Origin: Amylostereum areolatum
Lineage: Eukaryota; Basidiomycota; Agaricomycetes; Russulales; Stereaceae
Length of the DNA stretch: 64,000 nt
Assembly (NCBI GenBank): GCA_012932865.1
Contig: SAXG01000008.1
Span: forward strand, 186,001 to 250,000
Reading direction: 5' to 3'
Shown here: one piece after another, positions 1 to 10,326 of the stretch
Layout of the letters: each line of letters opens with the position of its first letter
Position numbering within the stretch: the first letter of the stretch is position 1
Notes under the pieces: model-generated
Database searches by the model: none
What the model was told of the DNA's origin: nothing
What the model saw: the letters and a program-made list of their open reading frames with translations, nothing else
Translations under genes and position numbers: made by a program

Positions 1-24
1 TGCCGTCATCTGCTTGAAACAATA

Positions 25-549
25 TCAGTCGTCTGTCAGACCGAGATGATCAAGACTCGAACCATCTCTCACTCCGCCGCTGTAGGTGGGCTTGGAAGTC
101 ATCGAATCTTCATCCAAGCTGGTGCGCGCGGAGGACGTTTCCGACCGTGCCCAAGACGGCCCAAATCTGAACTTGGAAGAAGAAGAATCCGACGTCGTGG
201 GCGAGCTCGCAATAGAGGAGGAGTCGGAATGTGCGGGTCTGTGCCATGCTCGGGATGTCTCTTTGCCCTCATCGGTCTGTCTGCGCACGGTTGTGCGGAG
301 GGAGAGAGTAGGTGGCGCGGGCATGGGGTCGTGAGCTTGCCGCTTGGTGTGCGAAGGAAGATTAGCGAGCGACCGTTGGGGGCGAACCGTTCGTGCCGTC
401 GAAGGAAGAGATGGCGGCGGCTCTGCTCTGCCCGACCTGAGGGATAAGGCTGCATTATCGTTGCCCCTCAGACGACTGACCGAGCTGGAGCGAGGGCCCG
501 ATGGAAGGCCACCGGGTGCAGGAGCGCGGCCTGAACGGAGAGAAGTCAT
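25..549 (-). CDS. Ser/Arg-rich protein of unknown function, N-terminal part or short whole gene
   Basis: An ATG at 547-549 on the minus strand opens a 174-codon frame that closes at 25-27. The product is rich in Ser, Arg, Pro and Thr and has no membrane segment or recognisable domain; it looks disordered. Short runs such as DSSSIASSPTTSDSSSSK are typical of low-complexity N-termini of large fungal regulatory or cytoskeletal proteins. The stop lies only 25 bases from the window edge, so a splice donor just before it could join this exon to more coding sequence outside the window. The opposite strand carries overlapping open frames, but their composition looks like antisense of this one. I do not recognise the protein. 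The start is reasonable because a pyrimidine-rich promoter-like tract lies upstream on the minus strand. Confidence 0.4.
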   Translation of the reverse strand: MTSLRSGRAPAPGGLPSGPRSSSVSRLRGNDNAALSLRSGRAEPPPSLPSTARTVRPQRSLANLPSHTKRQAHDPMPAPPTLSLRTTVRRQTDEGKETSRAWHRPAHSDSSSIASSPTTSDSSSSKFRFGPSWARSETSSARTSLDEDSMTSKPTYSGGVRDGSSLDHLGLTDD

Positions 550-1574
550 GGTGATGTTGTTGATTTACAGCTGTAGAGGGCTTGCCCGAGAGGCCGCCTG
601 GGCTTAAAGATGGATAAAGATAGGGAGAAAGCAGACCAGCTGCTGAGAAGGAGGGGGAAGGAGTGAGAGTCGTGTGGCGGGAGGAAGGAGAGGACGATGG
701 AGGCGGAAAAGCCGTGCGGGTTGTCATTCCGTCCGTTTCACCTTCGATACGCAGCAACCCCGGCTCTCTCGGCCAACTTGGCAACTCCTTGCACTTTCTC
801 AGTTTAGTCTCGTCTTCTCTCCTCCTCCGTGCCCGACGATGTGTAGTTCTGTCGCCACCTGCATCCAGGCATTCCATCCTTCTGATCATCTCCCCAGCGG
901 CAATTGTAACGCCAATGGCTGTACATCGGATACAGTACATATATTGGTGCTCACTACTATCTTCGGGACCAATTGACTTTCCCTTCGAAACGGCCTGTAT
1001 TCGCTTGGTGTTCGCGACGTCTTCATACTCACGCACGCTCCTGAACGTCCTGAACGTCCTGAACTCGAAGATGACTCGACCCGGACTCGACCATACCTTT
1101 GCATTCCACCCAACCCGCTCGAAGAGTCAAAATCGAGTCAACTCTGTGGGCAGCGGGGTCGATCCAGAGCCTTACCGTCCTATGTAAGCAAGTTTGACAT
1201 CTGTTTGTGCCCAAATAAGGATGACCAGAGGACGACTTTGTTCACCAGCCTGCCAGATCGGGTTCGTGTGGCACCGTGGTCCGTGGCAGAATTCAACACG
1301 GCGTCACCAAAATCTGCACCGCCGCTCCCCCACTTCTTCAGAGCCTCCGTAAAACCTCGTCATCCTTGAAGGGCAATGGATCTCACGAACCTCCCATTGG
1401 GTCCTGCTAGAAGGTCGAGACCCCAAATTTCATGATGTGGTTGTTTGTGACTACAGGCAATTCTGCTTCCTGAGTACAGCACACCGGGCTTCTGAACTCG
1501 CTTGAATTAGACGCCCAGAAATTCGCATATATATAGGGACCCACGGGCGACGAAACTCAGCTTCCTCCTTCTCC
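550..1574. other. Intergenic region between divergent genes
   Basis: About 1 kb separating the minus-strand Ser-rich gene from the first DUF6698-like gene. No coding frame here has convincing composition. It holds a short tandem repeat (about three copies of a 9-base GTCCTGAAC-type unit near 1039-1064) and, at 1528-1536, a TATATATAG box for the downstream gene. Confidence 0.6.
1528..1536 (+). promoter_or_regulatory. TATA box of the first DUF6698-like gene
   Basis: TATATATAG lies about 40 bp before the ATG at 1575. The second paralogue has a TATATAT at about the same distance from its ATG, which supports both boxes. Confidence 0.5.
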
Positions 1575-2998
1575 ATGCCTGGGGATCTCAGCCACCCCGC
1601 TCTGTCGCACAAGCAAAGGAAGGAGCTCCGACCAGGATGCCCGTATGTTCACCCAATTGTCCTTCCACTGTCCGCTTTTTTGACCCGATTATCACAGGGC
1701 TGGGTATCAAGGTAATGATGTTACATTTGGTTACCATGTCGGGCGTACGGTGCATACATACCTGGTCGCCGACACGCTATTGCAAAGCGTACGTTCGTTT
1801 TTACGAGACCTGTCCAGCGACCCCTACAGACTCTATACGGAACAGTGCGTGACGTGTCCGCTGCTCTACTGACATACTTCTCATACCTTTTGTCCAGCGA
1901 CGTGCAGGACTATTCCACTTTTTTACAATTGTCGGAGACGGTGTCTGGTCTGGAAGCTCGGGTGATGCAGTGTTCGGAGAAAGAATGTTCGAAGCTAGGT
2001 TCGGATGTAAGTACGATGGACTCTACTTGAGTATATTCGTAAAAACATTGGTCACATATCTTCAACTGTACCCATAGATTCGTCGAGGAGCGAACACCGC
2101 ACGGTCCACCGATACTAGGGGGTTCAAAGAGAATATCATTGCCTGGATCCAGGAGGACGGCAAGCCTGTCATGACCTTGGATCGGAAGAAGAAATCTGAC
2201 CGCGGCTTCCACAATGATTCGACTGGTCGTTTTCTCTGTCCGGTCAGTATGGACTGGGACGATCCCGAGTGAGTTTATCCTACTCTTCTGCCTTGGGTTT
2301 CGTTCAACATTGCCTCAGAAACAAGGATTATCTGAGGAAAGGATACAGCACCAAGGAGTATGGACTGCCCACGTTTCTCTGGGAAAGATGCGAACATGAT
2401 CCCGAGAACATCTGGAAGGGGTTCCTCAGAAGCGACATCCTGCAATGCGTTAGTGGTATCCGCTGCCTTACACTCTGCAGTCTCTCAACGACAAGCAGGG
2501 CATGAAATATGTTTTCACTGGACCTAGTTCAGTCAAAGGGTCTTCTCAAGCTACGAGACTGGGCAACGCTGAAATCAACGGTATGACGCGTGTCACCCCA
2601 GGCTCGATTGCCTACATCGCTATGCAGGTATTACTCCATCCACGCAGTTTGGTATTGACATCACTGAGCGACATGCAGGTTTATTTCGCGTTGTCTTCGG
2701 AAAAAACACTCAAATGCACTTCGAAGGCAGCGGTGCTCTACGAGGCTCTCCTGGCTGATTATCTGTACAATGAGGAGTACAGTGAGGAGGTCGGCGACCT
2801 CCTTGCTTGGTGGGATAAGTAAGCACATCTTTTATATCATTTCGAATTGTTCTCATACATCAGAGCAGGCAGATTTTCCCCGGGACTTGTGGCAAATCCC
2901 ACCAACGCCAGGCGCCTTCACAGGAGGTGGCTCGCGCGAAGATCGAGGAGAAACTATTGACTTTACAAACCGTCCTCGCAGCTGTGTCGCAAGTATGA
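1575..2998 (+). CDS. DUF6698-like protein, tandem copy 1
   Basis: A multi-exon gene. Exon 1 encodes MPGDLSHPALSHKQRKELRP and splices at 1641 (GTATGT) into a frame with GYHVGRTVHTYLVADTLLQ. Later exons encode SETVSGLEARVMQ, RGFHNDSTGRFLCPVSMDW, YGLPTFLWERCEHDP, KYVFTGPSSVKG, INGMTRVTPGSIAYIAMQ, VYFALSSEK and DLLAWWDKQIFPG, ending LTLQTVLAAVSQV before TGA. The order STGRFLCP / PxFLW / FTxPSSVKG / GMTxVTPxSIAYIAxQ / LLxWW matches what I remember of DUF6698 proteins, an Agaricomycete family of unknown function. There is no signal peptide or membrane span. The exon plan matches the neighbour at 3601-5044, so the two arose by tandem duplication. The function is unknown. Confidence 0.75.
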
Positions 2999-3600
2999 AC
3001 AGCTGCGACTTCTTCACGACTTCCGTCAACTACCCGTCTCGTTCGTCGTAATATGCATCCTGTACAATGGTATAATATATATAATGTACTAGTCGTACCT
3101 AAAGTTTTGAGAGTGGCAACTCACTTCCCACCACCGGTCCGCCTGCGCCCTGCGCGCGAACTCGAAGAAGCGAGTCTCAGACTCTAAGACCTCGTCTTGA
3201 CATCCACCTCCTTCACTCGCGCATCGTTTTCTTCGTTCAGAACTTGCCTACACCGTCCTCGCTGCTATCAACAGTCCCAAGGCGTCAATGCACTGGAGTC
3301 TTGTGGCACCGACCGACACGTAGATTTGAGAACGTCATCGAAATGCGATCCCCACGGACTCGAGGACTTGTCTCTCGGCGGAGAACATCGAACGAAGGTC
3401 CTAAGTACTGAGGCTACGGACATTGGCCGGTGCTAAAGTGTCTTGGTAGCTAGCAGTCAGTGTAGTTTGCGAGTTCGACATGACTCACGTTCACGTTTCA
3501 GATTCTCGCGTTCTCGCTTAAAGAAGTTACTATGGCACCGAGAGTTTTGTCTATATATTCAAGTACTCCAGAGACGAGGGAAGCAGCTTCTCCCATCCCC
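2999..3600. other. Intergenic region between the tandem DUF6698-like copies
   Basis: About 600 bp of 3' flank and promoter. Short open frames near 3200-3430 show no family features. TATATAT at 3552-3558 is a likely TATA box, about 45 bp before the next ATG. Confidence 0.55.
3552..3558 (+). promoter_or_regulatory. TATA box of the second DUF6698-like gene
   Basis: TATATAT lies about 43 bp before the ATG at 3601, at the same spacing as in the upstream paralogue. Confidence 0.5.
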
Positions 3601-5044
3601 ATGACCAAGTCCACCGGCGTACGACTTCAGGCCAAACGCGAAAGGGAGAGGCTCCGAGCTGAGCGCCCGTAGGTCGTCTTCATCTTCCACTAGCCTCTTC
3701 CACCGACTTGCTTTTGCACAGGTATCGCCTGCCAAACCCCCTCGCCAAGCATGGGGGACATTTTGGACGCACAGTGGACGCGTTCTGTCACGTTGAGAAA
3801 CTCTTGCAAGGCGGAGCCGTTTACTTGCGCAAGCTTGGGGATCCGTCCGAGACGTTCACAAAGAAGTGTGCCGTGTTCCTTCCCGTTACCAGTCGAGACG
3901 TGCCGCTTACTCTCCTCATTCAGGGAGTTGCAAGAAGCCTGGACTTTCCAGCAGCTGGAGGATACAGTGCCCAGGTTTGAGGCCCAGGTCATGGCCAGCT
4001 CAGAGACGGAGCTTGACGAGATGGGCCAACTCGTATGTAATTTCTCGTTCATTTCAACGAACACCCTCATGACGTGTCCATCCAGATCCGCTCGGGCTAC
4101 AACAGGACGCGGTCCAACGACACGAACAAGTTCAAGGGGGAAATATTGTACTGGATTGGTCGTCCTGGGGAACCTCTTGACCCGACTTTGCGTCGCGATG
4201 TCAAAACTAACCGCGGATTCCGAAGTGACTCGACGGGCCGTCTTCTCTGTCCTTCTCATATGGATTGGTCTGATCCTAGGTAAGCCCTCGTGTGATCTTC
4301 GCGCACTTATTGTCTCATGTTGCCTCAGAGTCAGAAATCAATTGAGGAGCAGAGGTATTCTCCTGCATGACGGGGAACTGCCTATCTTTCTCTGGGCCGG
4401 ATATCAGTATGATTCAGAGAATTTTTGGAAGGGGCTCCTGAGGAGCACGATTCTGGTCTGGGTGAGTGTATCTTGCTGCATAGCGATCGATTTTTTACGT
4501 CTAAACAGGAGACAGGCGTTTAAATTTGTATTCACTTCGCCCAGCTCAGTCAAGGGAAAGACCAAACGTACCCGAGCAAGCAACTCCCGCATTCACGGGA
4601 TGACATGTGTTACCCCTGCCTCTATCGTATACATCGCTATGCAAGTAAGCTTCCTCACGTCCTTCACGCCTAGTTCCTCTGTTCACGTGTTTAGGTTTAT
4701 TTCGCGTTGTCTTCTTCGGAGGTTTTCAGCAGCACTGCGTCGTATCAATCATATCCTTCAGTGCGACCGTGTGAAGAAGAAATGTTTTACAAGTCGTTAC
4801 TGGACCTTTTATACAACGAAGAGGAGTCAACGGAAGTCGCCGACCTGCTAACTTGGTGGGATCAGTACGTGCACCATCACCACTTGGCCCTCTTGTTATC
4901 TTATGCTCCAGCAGACAAATCTTCGGCTCTCGTGGCGACTCTGGCGAGCGCGCGGCACCAGCGCGCGAAGAAGCAGCCCTCGCAAAGATCCAGGAGAAAC
5001 GTTTGACCCTGCAAACCATCTTGGCCGTTGCGTCGCAGGCTTGA
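3601..5044 (+). CDS. DUF6698-like protein, tandem copy 2
   Basis: Paralogue of the gene at 1575-2998 with the same exon order. Exon 1 starts MTKSTGVRLQAKRERERLR and splices at 3669 (GTAGGT). Exon 2 is best read as YRLPNPLAKHGGHFGRTVDAF..., because that frame aligns with GYHVGRTVHTY of copy 1; the longer overlapping frame starting at the ATG at 3751 does not. Later exons give ELQEAWTFQQLEDTVPRFE, RGFRSDSTGRLLCPSHMDW, LPIFLWAGYQYDSENFWKG, FKFVFTSPSSVKGK, IHGMTCVTPASIVYIAMQ, VYFALSSSEVF and DLLTWWDQQIFG, ending LTLQTILAVASQA. All main family motifs are present and I see no internal stop in the spliced model, so it looks functional. Its role is unknown. Confidence 0.75.
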
Positions 5045-5647
5045 GCGGCACCGAATGTTCGTGTCAGGAGTAGCTAGCTATACGCTCCAACTATGAGTTG
5101 CGTGTGTTCTTATCTGTAATACGTCTGCCCAACTTGTATGATGGAACGTTCACTGTCAGTAATAAGATTGTCAGGACGCAGTCGTCCCACGTGACCGTGA
5201 AAGGCCGAGAGGGTCGTTCTCTTACTTAAATTACTTTCTCTTCCCTCCGAGTCCCGACAATCTTGCCAGTCAGCAACGGGTACTCACCACCTGTGCTCCC
5301 TGGAACTGATATCAGTCATGTTCAGCTCATCCCTGATGGCGCCAATCGTTCAACCGTCATCATGATTTGCAGGTAAAGAATCGCCTGCTCGGAGGTGCCG
5401 GTGGATTGACATCCAGTCCGACATATGTGTAACTTCAGGCTAGGGTCCATCAAGTACATCTGCCGCTTCACAGGCGCATAAATACCCCTCGCCGACCATC
5501 TCGCTCTATTGTCATATTGAGGCCATTCGGATGTCTATCATGACCGGATCACTTGATACGTGGTGAGTGACGCTCTAATACATTCCGTTTTCCACATAAA
5601 GGCCGAGGTCTACTTCTCATGGCCCCCCAGACATTCACACAACAACA
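5045..5647. other. Intergenic region upstream of the FAD monooxygenase
   Basis: About 600 bp with no supported gene. A CATAAATA sequence at 5478-5485 is a weak TATA-like element, 160 bp before the ATG. Upstream in-frame short frames exist but lack a family match. Confidence 0.5.
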
Positions 5648-7098
5648 ATGTCCTTCCCGACAGAAACCACAGTTCTTATCGTGGGTGCAGGCCCCGCCGG
5701 TATGGCGTGTGCACTCTCCTTACGAAGTCATGGGGTCAAGGATATCGTCGTGGTCGACGCGGTCGAACAAGGCGAACACTCTTCCCGCGCTATGGTCATT
5801 CATGCTGCGACCCTCGAGGTACGGACTTTCAACGCTACATTGAACGATGTGATCCTGATGCGCGGCGAAGGCCCTTGACTCTGTGGGCGTTGCAGACGAG
5901 ATCGTGAAGCGTGGTATCCAGGTTCCGTCGATGGAATACTACGACCGCAAGTCCCTCCTCCTAGCTATCGACTTCAGCTCTTTGGACTTCTACACGCGGT
6001 TCCCCTACTACGTTCTCCTGCCTCAGCACATCACCGAAGAAATCCTTGGCGCAAAGCTCAAGGAGCGCGGCATTCCTGTCCACCGGCCCTATAAGGTCGT
6101 CGGGATGAACGAAAACTCGAAGGACTCGAAGACGGTCGATGTTACCTTCGAAAACGGCCAGTCGATCAGGGCACGCTACGTGGTTGGGGCAGATGGTGCG
6201 ACATCAGCCGTGAGTCGGGCTTGTCCGTGGTTTTCCTAGTTTCGACTAACGCGTTTGCCAGGTTCGCAATCTGTCTGGTCTCGGCTTCTCCGATCCTGGA
6301 GCTGATCCTTCGAAGCCTGAGGATGTAAACACCCTGGCGCAAATGGTGATCTCCGATGTTACTTTTTCCGAACCGCCAACGCTCCCGAACGTGCTATTCG
6401 GTGTCGTGACCCAAGAGAGTTTCTTTATCTTCTCGCCACTCCAATATCCTCTGAAGGACTCCAAGGACACGGGCGGGAAGACCGTTTACCGCATAGCCTG
6501 CGGTGTTCCCCTCACCTCTGGCGCACCTCCCTCCCGTCCTTCCGTGGAATACGTACAAGAGCTCATCGAAAAATATGGACCCCACAGCCTTTCTTCCGAC
6601 CCGAAGAACCCCCACGCTGTCCGCGTCAGCGACGTCGTATGGTCCACGCGCTTTCGTACGCGCTGTGCTGTAGCGGAGCGCTTTTTCACTTATTTCGGAG
6701 GGGAAAGGCCAGACAAGGCTGGAGTGCCGGTGTGTTTGATTGGGGATGCCGCGCATATCCACCCTCCCGCGGGTGGCCAAGGCATGAACCTAGGGTTGCG
6801 CGACGCCATCACTGTCGGACCCGTGATTGCGGAGGTTTTGACGGAGGGCGCTACGCCACAGGCGAATGACAAGCTCCAGGCCCATATGGCTTTGCGACGC
6901 GAGCGAGCGGTCAAGGTCATCGGCATGGCCAAGATCATGGCGGGCGCTGTTGGGATGTCTCCCAATGTGAGGGACGCATTCGCGTGGTCGCCAATTCATA
7001 TCTACACCATCCGGGACTGGGTGCTGTGGATTGTTGGCAAGTCGAGGTGGGTCAGGGAGACGCTCGCGTACCGCTTCAGTGGTTTGGCTGCCCCTTGA
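5648..7098 (+). CDS. FAD-dependent aromatic-type monooxygenase
   Basis: Three exons: 5648-5818, 5871-6209 and 6262-7098, giving 448 residues. The protein opens with VLIVGAGPAGMACALSL, the GxGxxG dinucleotide-binding motif for FAD. It has the mid-protein VVGADGATSAVR (DG motif) and, near residue 365, CLIGDAAHIHPPAGGQGMN (GD motif with HxxPPxGGxG), the diagnostic set of group A flavin monooxygenases of the phenol hydroxylase/TfdB/PheA type. Such enzymes use NAD(P)H and O2 to hydroxylate aromatic or similar substrates. It stops after the FAD domain and lacks the C-terminal thioredoxin-like domain of full phenol hydroxylases. The substrate cannot be told from sequence. It is convergent with APC5, 137 bp away. 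No other biosynthetic gene is adjacent. Confidence 0.88.
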
Positions 7099-7235
7099 AT
7101 TAGCTCGCATGGCATTTGACCGTAGTTCTTCTGCTACTCTACTGGTTTTTAAATGTCTCGTGGGGTCATGATATGTTATATGCATGTGGTTCAACTAGAA
7201 GAGTACAGGTTGTCGTAATAGTCCATCGAAAGCTA

Positions 7236-10089
7236 CTAATAAATCCCTTCTGTGTTGCGAGTGGCTATTGCACCGCCGATGTTACTCACTAGGTTCCAAA
7301 CCTCAGACATCCATTGTTCTTGATATACGGCGGCAGCCGCCTGAATCTCCTCCTCCGTGATCAGTTGTCGCGCGGCAGCGGCGTCCCTCTCCTGAAGCAT
7401 CCCTAGGTTGTGATAGAGCACGGACAACAAGTATTGCACATCAGCAAGAGACCGTAGGATTTCTAGCTTTGTGAAGTCCTTTTCGGCGATGTCGAGGTAT
7501 GGAAGGGCTTCACGAATCGACTGATCCGAGCGGCTGCCAGCAGCGATAATGCAGCGAGCATAGGTAAAGCAGGCTAAGGCTCGTTGCTCGAGATTGTCGC
7601 CATTAATCACCTATGAACACACAGGACGTTAGATTCTATACCCCTTGCTAGAATATCATCTCTACCTGGGGCAATATCTCCTCGATAATTTTTCTCGATC
7701 GTTTCGACATCCCGAATTCGAGGCCCACATCTGCCAATAAAATGATGCCTGTCCTATATGAGCCGTAGCGACACTGGTACTCAGCGTGCCAGAGTCCCTT
7801 CAACAAATGCTCCATCGAGATCGCGGCTTGTCCATCGTGCTAGACAAGCATAAGTAAGACTACGTAGGGACACGTAGGTGTGGCAATGTCGCTTACTCGT
7901 AGTTGCATAGCTTCATAGAGAGGGTCTCGGATGATTGAGGCGCTCGGGCTTGCCTGGTCGAAGAAATATTCCCGAGGATTGAAGGGCTCCGATGGCCGAC
8001 GTGGCTTGAGAAAATCGTTGTACAGACGCAGCTGTCCCCTTGAGCCACACGTATCAGACTGAATCATGCAGATATAACCGAAAAATCAACCTTCGGCTGG
8101 CTTGAAGTGCGAAAATGTGCCAGATTTCGTTGGCCCACTTGGTGTAGTCGTGTATCGACAGACTGCGCCATACGTCGGGGTCAAGAAGTGTGGCAGTAGC
8201 CTCCTTGTACTCCCCCTTTCTTGCTCGCTGGGTTCAAAAAAGAATAAGTTACATGAATGTCGGGAAAAATGAATGCGGACCCTGTAAGCGCGATTGAGTC
8301 TGACAGTGAGAGCATTGTTGTCATCTCCAGCTCTCTCGGTAAACATGATGACAATTGTTTCTTCGATCTCGGCGAGCTTTTCGCAGCCTGCGATGATATT
8401 GAGCGATCTGTCGGTGACGTTATATACAGCCGATCTCACCTGCAGCGCTCCACACAACGGATTGGACCGCGTGGTGGCCCCATTGGTCAGAATAGTCTGG
8501 TACATTGCCTGGCACATCAATCCAGTGATCGTAGAGCCCGACCGCTTGGACGATTTTCTCGAACGCGGCACTGAGAGGTTGCTCCTGTTGTGACGGTCAG
8601 CTCAGGGCCCCAACGGCTAGCATAAAGCCAGTCGTACGCTTGATACCCTCAGAAGCTTTTCTATGTCGTACAAAACCTCCAAGGGATGAAGCGCAGGCTG
8701 GATCTCGTTTATAACGGGCTTCACGCCTGTCTTCGGAGACGGAATTCTGTGTAGGAGACTGTGAACCGTGTGTGAGTCGCAGGCTTCCATGAATGAATGT
8801 CAGAATGAGGACCTTTGGCAATGTTGTAGAGTCTCCTTGTCATTTGCCGTGCGAGATACGTTGATAGCCTCTGCAAGGAACTGCGATTCAAATGAAAAAG
8901 TGCTGGACAAGCATGTAGACCTTAACAGACCTTACGAGCGGCGGCGTGTTCATGCCGGAGATAGTGCATTCGAGACATGTTTAATAAAGCATGCTGACGG
9001 AGTCCCCTGATAAAATGTTAGTATAGAATACACTCTGCTTACTCCACCATACATACGAATCACTACCGTCATGAAAATGTTGCTCAAAGAATCGCCGCAA
9101 GTTCTCAGAAGCAGCATTAGAATCTCCCGTGGTCAAAGCCTTTGTAAACCTTGGTCAAAGTAAGGCGATGTAGGAGCGTCGGAATATTTTACGCACTGCG
9201 AGTAAGCTGTAGGATCGGCATATTGGTACTCGTCTGCTGTCGTCTTCAGGAGCACGTCCCCTGGTTAAATGTAAGCGTACCACTGTGGTGGAGAGAAAAC
9301 CACTCACCGCACGACATCAAACTCCTTTCTATCTTGTGGTATCCAGCGCCTCGATGGCCGTGGATCCAAGCGTGATAGTCTTCCCGGAGCTTCGTTGTCC
9401 CCGCGAAGGAGAGCTTCAGGAAGGAAATGTAACACCGTCGCACAAAATAGCCATATAAAGACCTCCGGTTCTGAATAGGCTTCGGTCAAATCGCCTTGGT
9501 CGAAAGTACGAGCATGAAACGCACAAGATCCGACTAAGAGCCACCCGTCAGAGGCGAGATGCTCACAAAGAGATGCCACCATACCTCTTCTCCGGTCTTG
9601 GAGTCTATGAACAGAAACGATAGACCTAATAACGGGCACGTCAGTCGAGTATTCATCCCGTACACATCTCAACAGAACCTTGGATAAAGCTTGTCATGTG
9701 TCCGACAGATGGAAAGGTGATCTTCTTGAGAAGAGATGAGCAGGTGTCTGTCATAGCGCACCAGGACCCTTACATCAGTGGTAAATGCTTGACATAGAGC
9801 CTTAGCGCCTTCACAATCCGAGTGCGGTGCGGCGCGAAGAAACCTGGCGATCTCCATAACGTGTTTGGGTCTCCAAACCTGTCTGTGCGTTGAGCATGGC
9901 CAGGAAAAATCGGGACGGGCTACAACTCACCTCCAACATCTCTCCCATTAGAAAGGTGTGCACGCGGAGAAGGTAATCAGGGTGAAAGCGCGACTTGTTG
10001 ATATGTCTGCATATATGCAAAGCAACGAATAGAAGGGGGATATGGTGAGGTCTTAGATCATGAGCAGCCGGTGGGGGCTCGACGTCCAT
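7236..10089 (-). CDS. APC5: Anaphase-promoting complex subunit 5
   Basis: A many-exon minus-strand gene. The first exon (10089-9931) encodes MDVEPPPAAHDLRPHHIPLL followed by a Leu/His-rich helix; exon 2 resumes at 9878 with VWRPKHVMEIARFLR. A later exon carries VRRCYISFLKLSFAGTTKL then REDYHAWIHG, a sequence characteristic of APC5. The C-terminus has TPR-like helices: EHLLKGLWHAEYQCRYG, then IIEEILPQVINGDNLEQRA, then EALPYLDIAEKDFTKLEIL. The stop is at 7236-7238. APC5 is a scaffold subunit of the APC/C ubiquitin ligase that drives mitotic exit in the nucleus. I did not resolve every internal exon (roughly 7250-9700 holds more than ten), so only the ends and the listed exons are firm. It is divergent from NOC3 across 237 bp. 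Confidence 0.82.
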
Positions 10090-10326
10090 GGTAAAGGTGC
10101 CGGCCACTGTTCTGGTGGGAAGTGCCGCGTCTGATGTTGCTTGGACGATATCGTGGATGGGCGAAAGTGGTTGACGTTTGAGATCTGAGAGCAGGTCCAG
10201 GCGAGGCAAGGCGCGACGCGCCCGTGGGCCGCTGGCCCGGCCGTGAGAACCCTGTCTGCTTTCCACCAAGGATACTTATTCTCATTCTCGACTTCACCAT
10301 CCTCACAGAGGAGCGAGGCAGCGGCT
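10090..10326. promoter_or_regulatory. Shared divergent promoter of APC5 and NOC3
   Basis: Only 237 bp lie between the two ATGs, so both core promoters and both 5' UTRs must fit here. I see no TATA box. Minus-strand open frames that run through this stretch are antisense or 5' extensions without homology. Confidence 0.6.

Noticed and set aside
3751..4851. Long continuous frame over the second DUF6698-like gene
   Set aside because: It runs through introns and uses the wrong frame in exon 2; the spliced model matches the neighbouring paralogue motif by motif.
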